A stretch of DNA of 64,000 nucleotides from an uncultured Anaeroplasmataceae bacterium (GTDB lineage Bacteria > Bacillota_I > Bacilli_A > Acholeplasmatales > Anaeroplasmataceae): the NCBI GenBank assembly GCA_949840955.1, contig CATKXV010000002.1:186001-250000 (forward strand), in the 5' to 3' direction. The notes under the pieces were generated by a model. The model searched no databases. It was not told the origin of the DNA and saw only the letters and a program-made list of their open reading frames with translations. Below are positions 1-10,378 of the stretch, piece after piece. Position 1 is the first letter of the stretch, and every line of letters starts with the position of its first letter. Made by a program: the position numbers and the translations under genes.

Positions 1-1526
1 GATTGATTTTGATAATTTAGTGTAGCTTTTAAAGCACCATTTTTTGTATAAATTGCACTATGCATACTACCATTTTTAATTCTTGTTATTAAATTGGAAT
101 CATGTAAAACTGATAAAGTGATTTTTTCACTATTTTCTAAATTTTCAAAATATTCGACATCCATTCCTGTATCAAGAATACCACTAATTTTAAAAGGCTT
201 AGTGCTTTCAGCATTATAGGTTCTAAAATAAATCGTCTTTCCTATAAGATTTTCTTTAGTTACTTCGTTCGGCTCTAGTGTTATTTCTTTATTTTGAAAG
301 CCATAGCGAACAAAGGTTTGATAATAGTATTCTGTAATTAAAACTTCATCATCAGCTTCTGGAAAAGCTCCAGTCATAATAGAAAAATTTAGATCCTTTA
401 AATAGTTTCTATCCGCCTCTATAACACCTGATGGATTCCACATATGGATTCCATCATTTGAAGAGACATCAGAATCTATATAATGATGCTCATAAATAAC
501 CCGATTATGAAGTAAACGATACTCCATTCCACACTCATTTTTTAATTTTTCAATTATTACATCAAGATTCTCTGTCTTTGGATACCAAGTTTCTTTATTC
601 TTTTCAAAACAACTTATAGTTATTGGGTCAAGAAAATTTGATTTTACAAAGCTGTCATAGACAATATCAATTTTCGAATAAAAGGATAATGAAATACAAA
701 ATCCTAGTAAAGTAAAGGAAAAAACCATTAAGAAGATACATAATACCAAACGAACAATACTCATTTTTAAATTTGTAAAGCCCATCTTCAATGACGAAAG
801 TACAGATAACCCCTTCTTATATTCAAAGTCCAATGTCTCCTCTGCTTTCTCCTCTATTCCTTCTGGCTTTTCCACCTGTCTTCCTTCAGATAGTCTTAGA
901 ATATGCTCTGCATACTTTATTGCATATTCCTCATTATGTGTTACTAATATTACTAAATATTCTTTGGATAGCTCCTTTAATACCTCAAAAATCTCTATAG
1001 CTATTTCTTGATCTAATGATCCTGTAGGCTCATCTGCTATTATAATTCTTGGGTTTTTTATGATAGCTCGTGCTATAGCTACTCTTTGTTTCTGCCCTCC
1101 AGATAGCTCATTGATATTTCGATACATTAAATCTGAGATCCCTACCCGGTTTAATACTTCTTCTATTTCTTGTTCCTCGGCTTGTTTTCCTTGGAGCTCT
1201 AGGGCTAAAGCTACATTCTTGTATACATTGAGATTCTCGAATAAATTGAATTCCTGAAAAACAAATCCCACACATGTATTTCGGTAGGCATCAAAGTCTT
1301 TTCCTTTAAATCGTTTAAAGCTCTTCCCCATAAATTGTATTTCTCCACTGCTTGGCTTATCGAGTCCCGCAATGAGATTTAACAGAGTTGTTTTTCCTGA
1401 ACCACTTTTTCCTAAGATTGCATAAAAGCCTTTATTTTGAAAGCTATAGTCTATATCCTCTAGGGCTTTTACTTCCTTTTTCTTTTTTGTTTGATATACT
1501 TTGGTTACATTCTTTAATTCAAGCAT
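1..1526 (-). CDS. ABC transporter, fused ATPase-permease, copy B (3' end outside window)
   Basis: This is the second of two tandem MacB/FtsX-type ABC genes; about 508 codons are visible, open to the left edge. The start at 1526 lies 10 nt after the stop of copy A, with a GGGAG Shine-Dalgarno (SD) overlapping that stop, so the copies are probably translationally coupled. The first 264 or so residues (ATPase, linker and the approach to the first membrane helix) are almost identical in DNA to copy A. The extracellular part has diverged except for a conserved island at about 277-405. The family exports or senses peptides, lipids or antibiotics; the substrate cannot be read from sequence. The C-terminal membrane helices lie outside the window. 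Confidence 0.85.
   Translation of the reverse strand, partial: MLELKNVTKVYQTKKKKEVKALEDIDYSFQNKGFYAILGKSGSGKTTLLNLIAGLDKPSSGEIQFMGKSFKRFKGKDFDAYRNTCVGFVFQEFNLFENLNVYKNVALALELQGKQAEEQEIEEVLNRVGISDLMYRNINELSGGQKQRVAIARAIIKNPRIIIADEPTGSLDQEIAIEIFEVLKELSKEYLVILVTHNEEYAIKYAEHILRLSEGRQVEKPEGIEEKAEETLDFEYKKGLSVLSSLKMGFTNLKMSIVRLVLCIFLMVFSFTLLGFCISLSFYSKIDIVYDSFVKSNFLDPITISCFEKNKETWYPKTENLDVIIEKLKNECGMEYRLLHNRVIYEHHYIDSDVSSNDGIHMWNPSGVIEADRNYLKDLNFSIMTGAFPEADDEVLITEYYYQTFVRYGFQNKEITLEPNEVTKENLIGKTIYFRTYNAESTKPFKISGILDTGMDVEYFENLENSEKITLSVLHDSNLITRIKNGSMHSAIYTKNGALKATLNYQNQ
736..1526. repeat. Near-identical ABC block, copy B of 2810-3600
   Basis: This 791-bp block matches 2810-3600 at a constant offset of 2074 bp with only a handful of substitutions that I can see. 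It covers the ATPase half of the two tandem transporter genes. Such identity next to diverged extracellular halves points to recent duplication or gene conversion. Confidence 0.85.
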
Positions 1527-1536
1527 ACTTTACTCC

Positions 1537-3600
1537 CTATTTAATTTCCATACGTATAGCTTTTGCTGGAGATCTTCTAGTAACCTTAAGAACAGGAATA
1601 AATATGGAAAGAACCGTTGCAAAAATAGCAATTAAAAATAGTATAAAAAATTGTAAAAATTCAAAATGATATACCGAAATAATGAGTCCCCAATCCTTTT
1701 TAATTTTAGAATTAAACAAAATTACACATAAGGAACTGCCTAAATACGATAGAATCAAGCTAAATAAGAACACATAAAATCCTTCACTAGAAAAGATGAA
1801 AAATATATTCTTAGGTCTAGCACCTAAAGCTCTTAAAACACCCATCTCTCGTTTTTTACGTTCGATTGTAAAATTAAGCAATGTAAACAGCAAAACTACA
1901 GCAAATACTCCAAATATTCCTCCTGCAATTCCAGAAAAATATTGGTACGCTAATAGCTTAGTATGGAGCTCCTCTTCTTCCTTAGCTATCCCCAAATTTA
2001 AATAGTATTGAATATCCTCTGAAGATTGTTCCTTTAAATAATCATAGATTTCCTCTACACGATTTCTATTCTGAGGCATTGCATCAATTATTCCGGAGTA
2101 TTCTTCATCTAATAAGTAACTTAGCTCTGGATTGTTTTGAATTGCTCCCTGTCGTACATAAATTAAACTATGATAGCTTGCCTCTTGAATTTGTTTTAAT
2201 AAATTAAAATCATGCTTCAATGGATTACGCTCTGTATCATAATGATATAAATGTTCATATTTAGAATACTCTAATCCTGTATCTAGTATACCACTAATCT
2301 TAAAGCTTGATTCTGCATTGGATATTCCTTTGATGGTTTGTCCAATAATTTTTTCCTTAGTTACCTCATTCGGTTTCAGTGTTATTTCTTTATTTTGAAA
2401 GCCATAGCGAAGAAAGGTTTGATAATAGTATTCTGTAATTAAAACTTCATCATCAGCTTTTGGAAAAGCTCCAGTGATAATAGAAAAATTTAAATCCTTT
2501 AAATAGGCTTCATCCACTTCTAAAATATGACTAGAATGATCTAAGGATAAACAATCTGATACAAATGATGGTCTAAGACCTGTTCCAGAATATTCCATAG
2601 GATATAAATAGAATCCTTTAAAGTTAAACCCTAATTCTTGATTTATATGATTTTTAAAATCTTCATCTATAAAATTCTCATTTTTTAGAACAACAAACGG
2701 ATCCTCATACTGATTCTTCACTACACTATCCAATATAATGTCCTTTAGAGAAAAGGAAGATACCGTTAAGCTAAAGCCTACACAGGAAAAGGCCATTGTT
2801 GTTAGCGCAATACATAATACCAAACGAACAATACTCATTTTTAAATTTGTAAAGCCCATCTTCAATGACGAAAGTACAGATAACCCCTTCTTATATTCAA
2901 AGTCCAATGTCTCCTCTGCTTTCTCCTCTATTCCTTCTGGCTTTTCCACCTGTCTTCCTTCAGATAGTCTTAGAATATGCTCTGCATACTTTATTGCATA
3001 TTCCTCATTATGTGTTACTAATATTACTAAATATTCTTTGGATAGCTCCTTTAATACCTCAAAAATCTCTATAGCTATTTCTTGATCTAATGATCCTGTA
3101 GGCTCATCTGCTATTATAATTCTTGGGTTTTTTATGATAGCTCGTGCTATAGCTACTCTTTGTTTCTGCCCTCCAGATAGCTCATTGATATTTCGATACA
3201 TTAAATCTGAGATCCCTACCCGGTTTAATACTTCTTCTATTTCTTGTTCCTCGGCTTGTTTTCCTTGGAGCTCTAGGGCTAAAGCTACATTCTTGTATAC
3301 ATTGAGATTCTCGAATAAATTGAATTCCTGAAAAACAAATCCCACACATGTATTTCGGTAGGCATCAAAGTCTTTTCCTTTAAATCTTTTAAAACTCTTC
3401 CCCATAAATTGTATTTCTCCACTGCTTGGCTTATCGAGTCCCGCAATGAGATTTAACAGGGTTGTTTTTCCTGAACCACTTTTTCCTAAGATTGCATAAA
3501 AGCCTTTATTTTGAAAGCTATAGTCTATATCCTCTAGAGCTTTTACTTCCTTTTTCTTTTTTGTTTGATATACTTTGGTTACATTCTTTAATTCAAGCAT
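1537..3600 (-). CDS. ABC transporter, fused ATPase-permease, copy A
   Basis: The 687-aa protein is one half of a presumed homodimeric or heterodimeric MacB/FtsX-type transporter. Residues 1-225 are the ATPase: Walker A GKSGSGKTT at 39-47, signature LSGGQ at 141-145, Walker B ending in DE at 165-166. A linker and one membrane helix (about 255-280) follow, then an extracellular domain of about 270 residues, then three C-terminal helices of the FtsX permease type (about 560-680). A good SD (AAGGAG) precedes the ATG. The gene heads a two-gene operon with copy B. In Bacillota such fusions often serve bacteriocin or cell-envelope antibiotic defence, but nothing here fixes the substrate. Confidence 0.88.
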   Translation of the reverse strand: MLELKNVTKVYQTKKKKEVKALEDIDYSFQNKGFYAILGKSGSGKTTLLNLIAGLDKPSSGEIQFMGKSFKRFKGKDFDAYRNTCVGFVFQEFNLFENLNVYKNVALALELQGKQAEEQEIEEVLNRVGISDLMYRNINELSGGQKQRVAIARAIIKNPRIIIADEPTGSLDQEIAIEIFEVLKELSKEYLVILVTHNEEYAIKYAEHILRLSEGRQVEKPEGIEEKAEETLDFEYKKGLSVLSSLKMGFTNLKMSIVRLVLCIALTTMAFSCVGFSLTVSSFSLKDIILDSVVKNQYEDPFVVLKNENFIDEDFKNHINQELGFNFKGFYLYPMEYSGTGLRPSFVSDCLSLDHSSHILEVDEAYLKDLNFSIITGAFPKADDEVLITEYYYQTFLRYGFQNKEITLKPNEVTKEKIIGQTIKGISNAESSFKISGILDTGLEYSKYEHLYHYDTERNPLKHDFNLLKQIQEASYHSLIYVRQGAIQNNPELSYLLDEEYSGIIDAMPQNRNRVEEIYDYLKEQSSEDIQYYLNLGIAKEEEELHTKLLAYQYFSGIAGGIFGVFAVVLLFTLLNFTIERKKREMGVLRALGARPKNIFFIFSSEGFYVFLFSLILSYLGSSLCVILFNSKIKKDWGLIISVYHFEFLQFFILFLIAIFATVLSIFIPVLKVTRRSPAKAIRMEIK
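2810..3600. repeat. Near-identical ABC block, copy A of 736-1526
   Basis: Partner of the block at 736-1526. A second, shorter conserved island links 2378-2506 with 277-405 at an offset of 2101, so the two genes differ by a 27-nt indel between the islands. Confidence 0.85.
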
Positions 3601-3623
3601 CTCTCTATATCTCCTTTTGGCCT

Positions 3624-3652
3624 ATTATATCATATAAAATATATTTCGTAAA
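3624..3652 (-). promoter_or_regulatory. Promoter of the ABC transporter pair
   Basis: Read on the minus strand: TTTACG, 17 nt, TATAAT. The -10 is at 3624-3629 and lies 23 nt before the copy A start codon. The -35 is a partial match. Confidence 0.65.
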
Positions 3653-3696
3653 ATAGAGGATGAAAATTTCTTTTTTACTCTTTTATATTCCTATAT

Positions 3697-4374
3697 TTAT
3701 TCATAATAGTCTACTCCTTTAACATTACAACAAATATAAGCTGTCACAGTTTTCATCTCAAGTCTGTCATCACCAAACCAAAGTTTTTGATATTGCTTAA
3801 TTGTAATATTCGTTACAACAATATCTCCCATAAGCATCAATTGAACACCTTTTTTTCCAATAGGAATATTATCAAATGTATGACTTGCATAGTTTTCTGC
3901 TAAACACGTAGTCCATAATTCTGGATATACCCCTATATGATGAAATGATCTTCCATCCTTATTTGTACTTGTTGTATTCTCATCATTACAAAGACCTAAA
4001 CCATTAAATAAAGTATACATATAACCATCCTTAATATTCGCTTCATTAAAAGCAATAAAAGTAGGATACTTTTCTGTTATATTTTTATTAACTGTAAATG
4101 GTGTTGAAGAATAAATTTCATAATAATCTGTTAAAGCACAAATTTTTTGATTTTTTCTTAAATCGGCAACTCCTGAGGTTTCTACTACCAAATAGTTATC
4201 TATAATACCAGATTTGTAATTTTTGCTTTTGTACGACTTTTTAAAACTAAGTTGGTAATAAATATCTTGTGAATCAACCTGGCCTTTAATTATTGAATCC
4301 AACTCTTTTGCTTTAACGCCAAAACTTAAAAATAAAATACCAATAAATAATACTACTAAACTAAATTTTTTCAT
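3697..4374 (-). CDS. Secreted protein of unknown function
   Basis: The 225-aa product has a clear signal peptide (KK, hydrophobic stretch over residues 5-18, likely cut after VKA at about 22). It has no lipobox cysteine and no later membrane helix, so it is probably released or wall-associated. The mature part is rich in Tyr, Asn and Lys and has several cysteines, including a CC pair near the C-terminus, which would allow disulfides. I recognise no domain. It has its own promoter and a GGAGCG SD, and sits between the ribosomal terminator and the ABC transporters, with no sign of an operon. Confidence 0.75.
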   Translation of the reverse strand: MKKFSLVVLFIGILFLSFGVKAKELDSIIKGQVDSQDIYYQLSFKKSYKSKNYKSGIIDNYLVVETSGVADLRKNQKICALTDYYEIYSSTPFTVNKNITEKYPTFIAFNEANIKDGYMYTLFNGLGLCNDENTTSTNKDGRSFHHIGVYPELWTTCLAENYASHTFDNIPIGKKGVQLMLMGDIVVTNITIKQYQKLWFGDDRLEMKTVTAYICCNVKGVDYYE

Positions 4375-4399
4375 ATTTTTTCGCTCCTTTTCTAATTTA

Positions 4400-4429
4400 A
4401 TTATACACTAAAATCATCAAAATTCGCAA
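4400..4429 (-). promoter_or_regulatory. Promoter of the secreted protein gene
   Basis: TTGCGA, 18 nt, TATAAT on the minus strand, with the -10 at 4400-4405, 25 nt before the ATG at 4374. Confidence 0.6.
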
Positions 4430-4577
4430 AAAACAGTTCGACATATTTTGTCAAAATTTTTACTTGGGATTAATATTACAACACTCATGAGTTGTACCAC
4501 CTATTTATATTTCTAATTTCAGACAGATGCAAAGAACTAAATATTTTATAAAAAAAGTTTATCTGTTGTTATATTCT

Positions 4578-4629
4578 ATAGAAAAAAGACTTATCTTATT
4601 GTGCTTTAACACTTTTCGATAAGTCTTTT
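4578..4629 (-). terminator. Rho-independent terminator of the ribosomal supercluster
   Basis: A 12-bp perfect stem (4584-4595 with 4618-4629) is followed on the minus strand by a run of six T. It lies 17 nt after the rplQ stop and closes the long ribosomal transcription unit. Confidence 0.78.
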
Positions 4630-4646
4630 CTTCCGTTTTTTAAATT

Positions 4647-5021
4647 TTATTCAACCCACTCAATTATTGCCATTGGAGCTGCATCTCCTCTACGGAAACC
4701 CGTTTTAATTACACGAGTGTAGCCTCCATTACGGCTAGCAAATTTAGGGGCAATTTCACTAAATAGCTTTTGGATAGCATATTGTCCATCTTCTGCTTTT
4801 TCAAAGCGGATGAAGGATGCTGCTTGACGACGGGCATGAAGCTTTTGTTCATCAGTACCAGTAGTCTTGCCTAAAGTTACCATTTTGTCAGCTAATCTTT
4901 TTAATTCCTTAGCCTTTGTTTCAGTAGTCTCTATTCTACCATTTAAGATTAAATCCGTGATTAAATCGCGAAGTAATGCTTTTCTTTGTGCAGAATTACG
5001 ACGTAGTCTACTATATGCCAT
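4647..5021 (-). CDS. rplQ: 50S ribosomal protein L17
   Basis: The 124-aa L17 sits near the exit of the nascent-peptide tunnel of the large subunit. The N-terminus ([20 protein letters not shown]) is the family hallmark and the length is usual for Bacillota. An AAGGAGG SD precedes the ATG. It is the last gene of the supercluster, 19 nt after rpoA, and is followed directly by the terminator. The usual followers in Bacilli (ecfA, truA, rplM-rpsI) are absent here. Confidence 0.97.
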   Translation of the reverse strand: MAYSRLRRNSAQRKALLRDLITDLILNGRIETTETKAKELKRLADKMVTLGKTTGTDEQKLHARRQAASFIRFEKAEDGQYAIQKLFSEIAPKFASRNGGYTRVIKTGFRRGDAAPMAIIEWVE

Positions 5022-5040
5022 TTTCTTGTCCTCCTTATGA

Positions 5041-6000
5041 TTAATCTTTCTTAAAGCCTAATCCTAAGGCTTCTAACTTTTCTTTTATTTCTTTTAATGA
5101 CTTTCTACCTAGGTTACGAACCTTCATCATATCTTCTTCGCTCTTAGCAGCTAATTCTGCAACTGTATTTAAGCTTGCACGCTTTAAGCAGTTGTAAGAA
5201 CGAACAGATAAATCTAGTTCATCGATTGTCATTTCTAGTTTACGATTTTGAGTGTCATCCTCTGTTTCAGTCATATAATCTGTAACAGAAGCCTTTTCAC
5301 TTAACTCTACTACAACCTGTAAATGCTCTATCATCATCTTTGAAGCAATAGCTAGTGCTTCTTTAGCAGTTATAGAACCATTTGTTTGTACCTCTATCTC
5401 AAGCTTATCAAAGGAAGCTACATTCACATTTTCTACACGAGTTTTTTCAACATTGAATGCAACATTGACAATTGGTGTATAAATAGAATCAATAGAAATA
5501 ACGCCTACAGATTGATTAAATTCTTTATTTTGAGCAGAACTTACATATCCAACACCCTTGCGGATAGTTAAGAACATATGTAAATCTCCCCCTGCAGCTA
5601 CAGTAGCAATGTGTTGATCTGGATTAACGATTACAACATCATTTCCATGAATAATATCACCTGCAGTAACTTCGCCTTCTCCACGATGAATTTCTACGAC
5701 AGCTTCAAAGTTTGGATCATCACTATCTACAGCTAAAACTACACGTTTTAAATTCAAGATAATGGTAATAACATCTTCTACTACACCATCTACATTTTGA
5801 AATTCATGCTCAGCACCTTCAATTTTAACATTAACGAAGGCTGCTCCTGGTAAAGAGGATAAAAGCGTTCTTCTTAACGCATTACCTAAGGTAATACCAA
5901 AGCCTCTTTCTAATGGGGATACAACGAACTTTCCATAGTTCCCTTGATCAGCAATTTCTTCAATGCTTGTTCTAGGTTTTTCGAATTTTAAATCTTTCAT
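5041..6000 (-). CDS. rpoA: DNA-directed RNA polymerase subunit alpha
   Basis: Alpha nucleates core polymerase assembly and contacts UP elements and activators. The N-terminal dimerisation domain carries the [20 protein letters not shown] block; the C-terminal domain carries [14 protein letters not shown] and the helix-hairpin-helix region [15 protein letters not shown] place the start at the ATG at 6000 (319 aa, MKDLKFEKP) because a perfect AGGAGG lies 9 nt upstream. A longer reading frame from 6084 would overlap rpsK and adds 28 residues without homology. Confidence 0.97.
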   Translation of the reverse strand: MKDLKFEKPRTSIEEIADQGNYGKFVVSPLERGFGITLGNALRRTLLSSLPGAAFVNVKIEGAEHEFQNVDGVVEDVITIILNLKRVVLAVDSDDPNFEAVVEIHRGEGEVTAGDIIHGNDVVIVNPDQHIATVAAGGDLHMFLTIRKGVGYVSSAQNKEFNQSVGVISIDSIYTPIVNVAFNVEKTRVENVNVASFDKLEIEVQTNGSITAKEALAIASKMMIEHLQVVVELSEKASVTDYMTETEDDTQNRKLEMTIDELDLSVRSYNCLKRASLNTVAELAAKSEEDMMKVRNLGRKSLKEIKEKLEALGLGFKKD

Positions 6001-6049
6001 TAATGGGCCTCCTATAAATTTTTGGTTAACTTCAAAAAAATACTTCTTC

Positions 6050-6433
6050 TTATCCTCTTGGACGCTTTGGTGGGCGGCATCCATTATGTGGAACTGGAGT
6101 CACATCAGTAATCGCTGTAATCTCTAATCCTGCAACAGTTAATGAACGAATTGCTGCCTCACGTCCTTGACCTGGACCCTTTACTGAAACCTCTACCTTT
6201 GATACACCTGCATCTACAGCTGCCTTTGCAGCTGCCTCGCTACACATTTGTGCGGCAAAAGGAGTTGATTTACGACTACCCTTAAAGCCTAATGCACCTG
6301 CACTGCTCCAAGAAATTACATTTCCATTAGGATCAGTAATAGTAACGATAGTATTATTGAAAGTCGAATGAATATGAGCTACACCTGTAGGGCAGTTTCT
6401 TTTCACACGACGCTTAGTAACTTTACGTGCCAT
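6050..6433 (-). CDS. rpsK: 30S ribosomal protein S11
   Basis: S11 (127 aa) lies on the platform of the small subunit, near the E-site mRNA path. Diagnostic features are [18 protein letters not shown] near the N-terminus, the central [12 protein letters not shown] block and the basic C-terminus [12 protein letters not shown]. An AAAGGAGG SD precedes the start. Downstream there is a 49-nt gap to rpoA. Confidence 0.97.
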   Translation of the reverse strand: MARKVTKRRVKRNCPTGVAHIHSTFNNTIVTITDPNGNVISWSSAGALGFKGSRKSTPFAAQMCSEAAAKAAVDAGVSKVEVSVKGPGQGREAAIRSLTVAGLEITAITDVTPVPHNGCRPPKRPRG

Positions 6434-6451
6434 AATATTTTTCCTCCTTTA

Positions 6452-6817
6452 TTACTTCTTCTTATTCGCAATAGTATGTCTTGGACCCTTACGAGTACGA
6501 GCATTATTTCTAGTGTTCTGTCCACGTACAGGTAAATTCTTTCTATGACGAATACCTCTATAGCATCCAATTTCCATTAGACGCTTAATATTTAGGGCAA
6601 CCTCTCTACGAAGGTCTCCCTCTACCTTATATTTTGCAATCTGAGTACGAATTGCTTGTAATTGCTCTTCTGTTAAATCTCTTGTACGAATGTCCTCAGA
6701 TATACCTGCATCTGCTAATATCTTTTTAGATGTAGGCTCACCAATACCAAAAATGTATTGTAATGAAATGACTATGCGCTTTTCATTTGGAATATCTACT
6801 CCTGCAATACGTGCCAT
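6452..6817 (-). CDS. rpsM: 30S ribosomal protein S13
   Basis: S13 (121 aa) sits at the top of the 30S head and makes bridges to the large subunit and contacts with P-site tRNA. It opens with [14 protein letters not shown] and ends in the basic tail [15 protein letters not shown], both typical. The SD is AGGAGG. It is followed by rpsK after 18 nt, the usual alpha-operon order. Confidence 0.97.
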   Translation of the reverse strand: MARIAGVDIPNEKRIVISLQYIFGIGEPTSKKILADAGISEDIRTRDLTEEQLQAIRTQIAKYKVEGDLRREVALNIKRLMEIGCYRGIRHRKNLPVRGQNTRNNARTRKGPRHTIANKKK

Positions 6818-6835
6818 ATTTATTTCCTCCTACTT

Positions 6836-6949
6836 TTATCCTTGTCTTTGTTTATGCTTTGGGTTTTCGCAAATTACCATAACACGGCCCTTGCGCTTAA
6901 TAACCTTGCATTTATCACAAATTGGTTTTACTGATGGTCTTACTTTCAT
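6836..6949 (-). CDS. rpmJ: 50S ribosomal protein L36
   Basis: This short 37-aa gene reads [20 protein letters not shown] and so on. It keeps the zinc ligands Cys11, Cys14, Cys27 and His32, so it is the zinc-bound form. L36 stabilises 23S rRNA folding near the GTPase centre. It fills the gap between infA and rpsM, as in most Bacillota, and has a GGAGG SD upstream. Confidence 0.95.
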   Translation of the reverse strand: MKVRPSVKPICDKCKVIKRKGRVMVICENPKHKQRQG

Positions 6950-6967
6950 CTTTAATACCTCCAATTA

Positions 6968-7189
6968 TTATTTATGTCTGTAAGTTATTCTGCCACGTGT
7001 TAAGTCATACGTTGATAACTCAATCGTAACTTTGTCCCCTGGTAAGATGCGTATGTTGTTCATACGGATTTTACCAGAAACGTGTGCTAAGACTTGATGA
7101 TCATTTTCAAGTTTAACTATAAATTGTGTATTAGGTAGTACCTCTAGTACCTTACCTTCCATTTCAATAACGTCGTCTTTTTTTGCCAT
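6968..7189 (-). CDS. infA: Translation initiation factor IF-1
   Basis: The 73-aa OB-fold protein binds the A site of the 30S subunit during initiation. It begins [14 protein letters not shown] and contains the family blocks [16 protein letters not shown] and [18 protein letters not shown] precedes the ATG. It lies between map and rpmJ, the standard position. Confidence 0.97.
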   Translation of the reverse strand: MAKKDDVIEMEGKVLEVLPNTQFIVKLENDHQVLAHVSGKIRMNNIRILPGDKVTIELSTYDLTRGRITYRHK

Positions 7190-7202
7190 TCTACAATCTC
7201 CT

Positions 7203-7952
7203 TTATAGTGTGGTTAAAATCTCATAACCATTTTTACGCACAACGATCGTGTGTTCAAAATGGGCACTCTTCGATTTATCCCTTGTAACAGTTGTCCAAC
7301 CGTCATTGAGGATTCGAACTTTTTTTGTGCCTGCATTAATCATTGGCTCTATTGCTAAAACCATACCTTCCTTTAAAATTGGTCCAGTTCCGGGCTCTCC
7401 GAAATTGAATATTGCAGGATCCTCGTGAAGGTTTCTACCTACACCATGTCCTGTAAATTCTTCCACAACACCAAAGCCAAAGGATTTTGCATAATTTCCT
7501 ATTGCCGCACTAACATCACCTAAATGAGCACCCTCACGAACCTGCTCTAATCCTTTGAACAAGGAATCATGAGTCACTTGCATTAAAAGCTCATCCTTAG
7601 CACTGATTGCTCCTACTGCATAGCTCCATGCTGAATCTCCATGGTATCCTTTGTAGCAGGCTCCAATATCAAGAGCAATAATATCGCCCTCTTTTAGGAT
7701 TTGCTTTTTACTTGGCATTCCATGAACAACAACCTCATTCACAGAAGCACAAACAGCAGAGGGGAAGCCACCATATCCCTTAAAGGATGGCGTAGCGTCA
7801 TGACTTAAGATAATTCTTTCACAAATATCGTTCAACTCCTGAGTGGAGATTCCTGGACGAACCTGCTTTTTCATTTCCTCATGACATAACGCAACAATGC
7901 GTCCCGCCTCTTTTAATAACGCTATTTCACGTTCGCTTTTGATTTCAATCAT
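7203..7952 (-). CDS. map: Methionine aminopeptidase type I
   Basis: The enzyme removes the N-terminal methionine from nascent proteins in the cytosol. At 249 aa it is a plain type I form with no N-terminal zinc extension. Metal and catalytic motifs are visible: His in VVHGMPS, Asp in IALDIGA, Asp in YHGDSAW, His in [13 protein letters not shown], Glu in AIEPMI, and the final Glu in HFEHTIVV. It starts 4 nt after adk with only a weak SD (AGGTG), which suggests coupling to adk. Confidence 0.96.
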   Translation of the reverse strand: MIEIKSEREIALLKEAGRIVALCHEEMKKQVRPGISTQELNDICERIILSHDATPSFKGYGGFPSAVCASVNEVVVHGMPSKKQILKEGDIIALDIGACYKGYHGDSAWSYAVGAISAKDELLMQVTHDSLFKGLEQVREGAHLGDVSAAIGNYAKSFGFGVVEEFTGHGVGRNLHEDPAIFNFGEPGTGPILKEGMVLAIEPMINAGTKKVRILNDGWTTVTRDKSKSAHFEHTIVVRKNGYEILTTL

Positions 7953-7955
7953 ATG

Positions 7956-8600
7956 TTAAGCACCTAATACCGCTTTTATATCCTCAAAAACTTTATCTAA
8001 TGCTTGATTGCCATTGACTGTTTTTAATAAATTTCTTTCCTTATAGAATTCTAATAAAGGAGCCGTTTGTTTATCATATACGCTTAAACGATTTTCTGCG
8101 GTTTCTAATGTGTCATCATTTCTTTGAATTAATGGTGTGCCACATGCATCACAGATTCCTTCTTTTTTAGGGGCATTGAATTCTACATGAAATGTAGCTC
8201 CACACCCTTTACATATACGACGTCCAACCATTCTTCTTACTAAAATATCAGATGGAACATCTACATCTAAAACAGCATCAAGGACAATCCCTTTTTCTTT
8301 TAAAAAGCCATCTAAGCTTTCTGCTTGAGCAATTGTACGAGGGAAGCCATCTAATAAGAAGCCCTTCTTACAATCATCCTCTAATAATCTTTCTTGAACA
8401 ATTCCAATCGTTACCTCATCAGGAACTAACGCACCCTTGTCCATATATTCTTTGGCTGTTAAGCCTAATTTGGTTTGATTCTTAATCGCAGCTCTAAACA
8501 TATCTCCAGTAGAAATATGAGGAATACCATAATAATCCTTTATATTTGCTGCCTGAGTTCCTTTACCAGCGCCAGGTCTACCCATAATTAATAATTTCAT
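7956..8600 (-). CDS. adk: Adenylate kinase (zinc lid)
   Basis: Catalyses ATP + AMP = 2 ADP and sets the energy charge. The P-loop [10 protein letters not shown] is at residues 7-16 and the AMP-binding DGFPR motif is present. The lid domain has two CxxC pairs (CKGC and CDAC), the structural zinc site found in Gram-positive enzymes. The length of 214 aa is standard. An AAGGAGG SD lies upstream, between secY and adk. Confidence 0.97.
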   Translation of the reverse strand: MKLLIMGRPGAGKGTQAANIKDYYGIPHISTGDMFRAAIKNQTKLGLTAKEYMDKGALVPDEVTIGIVQERLLEDDCKKGFLLDGFPRTIAQAESLDGFLKEKGIVLDAVLDVDVPSDILVRRMVGRRICKGCGATFHVEFNAPKKEGICDACGTPLIQRNDDTLETAENRLSVYDKQTAPLLEFYKERNLLKTVNGNQALDKVFEDIKAVLGA

Positions 8601-8616
8601 ATGAGTTTCCTCCTTA

Positions 8617-9927
8617 TTAATCTAAGAATCCTTTATAATCCTTTGTTTCTGATGCTGTTTCAATTTGACGGAATGTCTCAATAGCAACACCAACCACAAT
8701 GATTAGAGATGTACCACCAATTGTAATAGAGCTTGCCTCACTAGAAGTAAATCCAAAGGAAGCTGATACAATGATAGGTACTAACGCAATAATAACTAAA
8801 TAGGTTGCACCAATAAGTGTGATTCTAAATAGCATTCTTGATAATTGAATCTTTGTATCCTCTCCTGGACGATAGCCTGGAATAAATGCTCCCTGCTTGT
8901 CTAGGTTATCGCTGATCTTATCTGGATCAACTGTCATAAAGGAATAGAAGAAACTAAAGAATACAATCAAAATAATATAAAGGATACAACCAATAGGCTT
9001 TGAGTTAGAGAAAACCTCATTTACCCAAAATGCAGCTGTTGACCCACTTGTAGTTAATCCCATTATACCAATAATGGTAAGTGGAATACTCATTAATGTG
9101 GATGCAAAGATTACTGGAATAACGTTTGCACTATTTAGCTTTACAGGAATATCTGAGCCCTGAGAAGCCTGACGGTTTGCATACTGTACTGGAATCTTTC
9201 TTACTGCACCCTCAAAGAATACAACCGCAAGTATCATTCCGATATATAATACAACAACTAAAATATATAGGAATACATTTAAGCCTGTTATATTTGCTCC
9301 TAAATACTTATTTCCTAAGGTACTAAACATTCCAGGAATGGATGAAATAATACCAGCAGAAATAATCATAGATGAACCATTTCCTATACCATGACGTGTA
9401 ATCAAATCTGCTAACCACATAGTAAATGCGGAACCAGCTGTGATAACCACTGCCATATAAATATAGAAAGCCCAATAATAATTTTTATATTGAATCAAGG
9501 AATCAACTAAAATATTTTCTGGCTGTGCTCCAAGACCAAAGATTAATACTAAGGCTTGAACCATAGCTAAAACAATTGTTACATATCGTGTAACACGACC
9601 AATTTTTACCTTACCTACTTCTCCTTGTTCGCTCCATTCCTTAAGCTTTGGTATAAGCATTTGAAGCATTTGAACAATAATGGATGAAGTAATATAAGGA
9701 GAAATACCTAATGCTAAAATGGAGAAATTTGATAAACCTCCACCGGAAAAGGCATTCAAAACAGTTAAGAAATCATTACCTGCAATTGTTCCACGAATAC
9801 TTGTTGTAGATACAAGTGGAATTGGAATATAAGTACCAATCTTAAATACCAAAAGAATTGCAAAGGTAAAGATGATTTTTTGTAATATTTCTTTATTACT
9901 TAAAATCTTTTTTAGCTTCTCAAACAA
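8617..9927 (-). CDS. secY: Preprotein translocase subunit SecY
   Basis: SecY forms the protein-conducting channel with SecE and SecG. The 436-aa protein has ten predicted helices and the conserved plug and pore blocks ([22 protein letters not shown], and RHGIGNGSS). The cytosolic loop near the end has [12 protein letters not shown]. The start codon is TTG, directly after the rplO stop, with a GAGGTG SD inside the rplO end, so translation is probably coupled to L15. Confidence 0.96.
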   Translation of the reverse strand: MFEKLKKILSNKEILQKIIFTFAILLVFKIGTYIPIPLVSTTSIRGTIAGNDFLTVLNAFSGGGLSNFSILALGISPYITSSIIVQMLQMLIPKLKEWSEQGEVGKVKIGRVTRYVTIVLAMVQALVLIFGLGAQPENILVDSLIQYKNYYWAFYIYMAVVITAGSAFTMWLADLITRHGIGNGSSMIISAGIISSIPGMFSTLGNKYLGANITGLNVFLYILVVVLYIGMILAVVFFEGAVRKIPVQYANRQASQGSDIPVKLNSANVIPVIFASTLMSIPLTIIGIMGLTTSGSTAAFWVNEVFSNSKPIGCILYIILIVFFSFFYSFMTVDPDKISDNLDKQGAFIPGYRPGEDTKIQLSRMLFRITLIGATYLVIIALVPIIVSASFGFTSSEASSITIGGTSLIIVVGVAIETFRQIETASETKDYKGFLD

Positions 9928-10365
9928 TTAAATCACCTCTACAGTACCACCAGCATTTTCAATAGCTGATTGTGCTGATTTAGAAATTTTATTAACCTTC
10001 ACAGTTAATTTCTTTGTTAATTCTCCTTGACCTAATACTTTAACACCATCTAGGGTTTCCTTGATTAAACCTGCTTTAAGTAAGCTTTCTGTATCAACAG
10101 TAGCTCCATCCTCAAAGCAATTTAATTTTTCAATGTTTACAATTGCATAGAATTTGTGTGAATGACTATGGAAGCCAATCTTAGGTAAACGTTGGAATAA
10201 AGGTAATTGTCCTCCCTCAAAGCCTGGACGAACTCCACCACCTGAACGAGCATTTTGACCTTTAGATCCTTTACCAGCTGTTTTACCAAGACCACTACCA
10301 ATACCACGACCTACACGCTTCTTTGCATGTCTTGCGCCTGCATTTGGCTTTAATTCATTTAACAT
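9928..10365 (-). CDS. rplO: 50S ribosomal protein L15
   Basis: L15 (145 aa) binds 23S rRNA late in assembly. It has the glycine-rich, basic N-terminal tail with [18 protein letters not shown] choose the ATG at 10365 ([13 protein letters not shown]) because AAGGAGGT lies 7 nt upstream, inside the end of rpmD; an in-frame start 27 nt earlier would overlap rpmD and has no good SD. Confidence 0.96.
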   Translation of the reverse strand: MLNELKPNAGARHAKKRVGRGIGSGLGKTAGKGSKGQNARSGGGVRPGFEGGQLPLFQRLPKIGFHSHSHKFYAIVNIEKLNCFEDGATVDTESLLKAGLIKETLDGVKVLGQGELTKKLTVKVNKISKSAQSAIENAGGTVEVI

Positions 10366-10378
10366 GTCTGGCACCTCC

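Noticed and set aside
2738-3656. Several plus-strand frames opposite the ABC transporter, repeated at 791-1669
   Set aside because: They occur in both copies only because the DNA is duplicated; they lie antisense to the conserved ATPase and lack SDs.
6001-6084. Longer N-terminus for RNA polymerase alpha
   Set aside because: The perfect SD lies before the inner ATG at 6000, and the extension overlaps rpsK with no family match.
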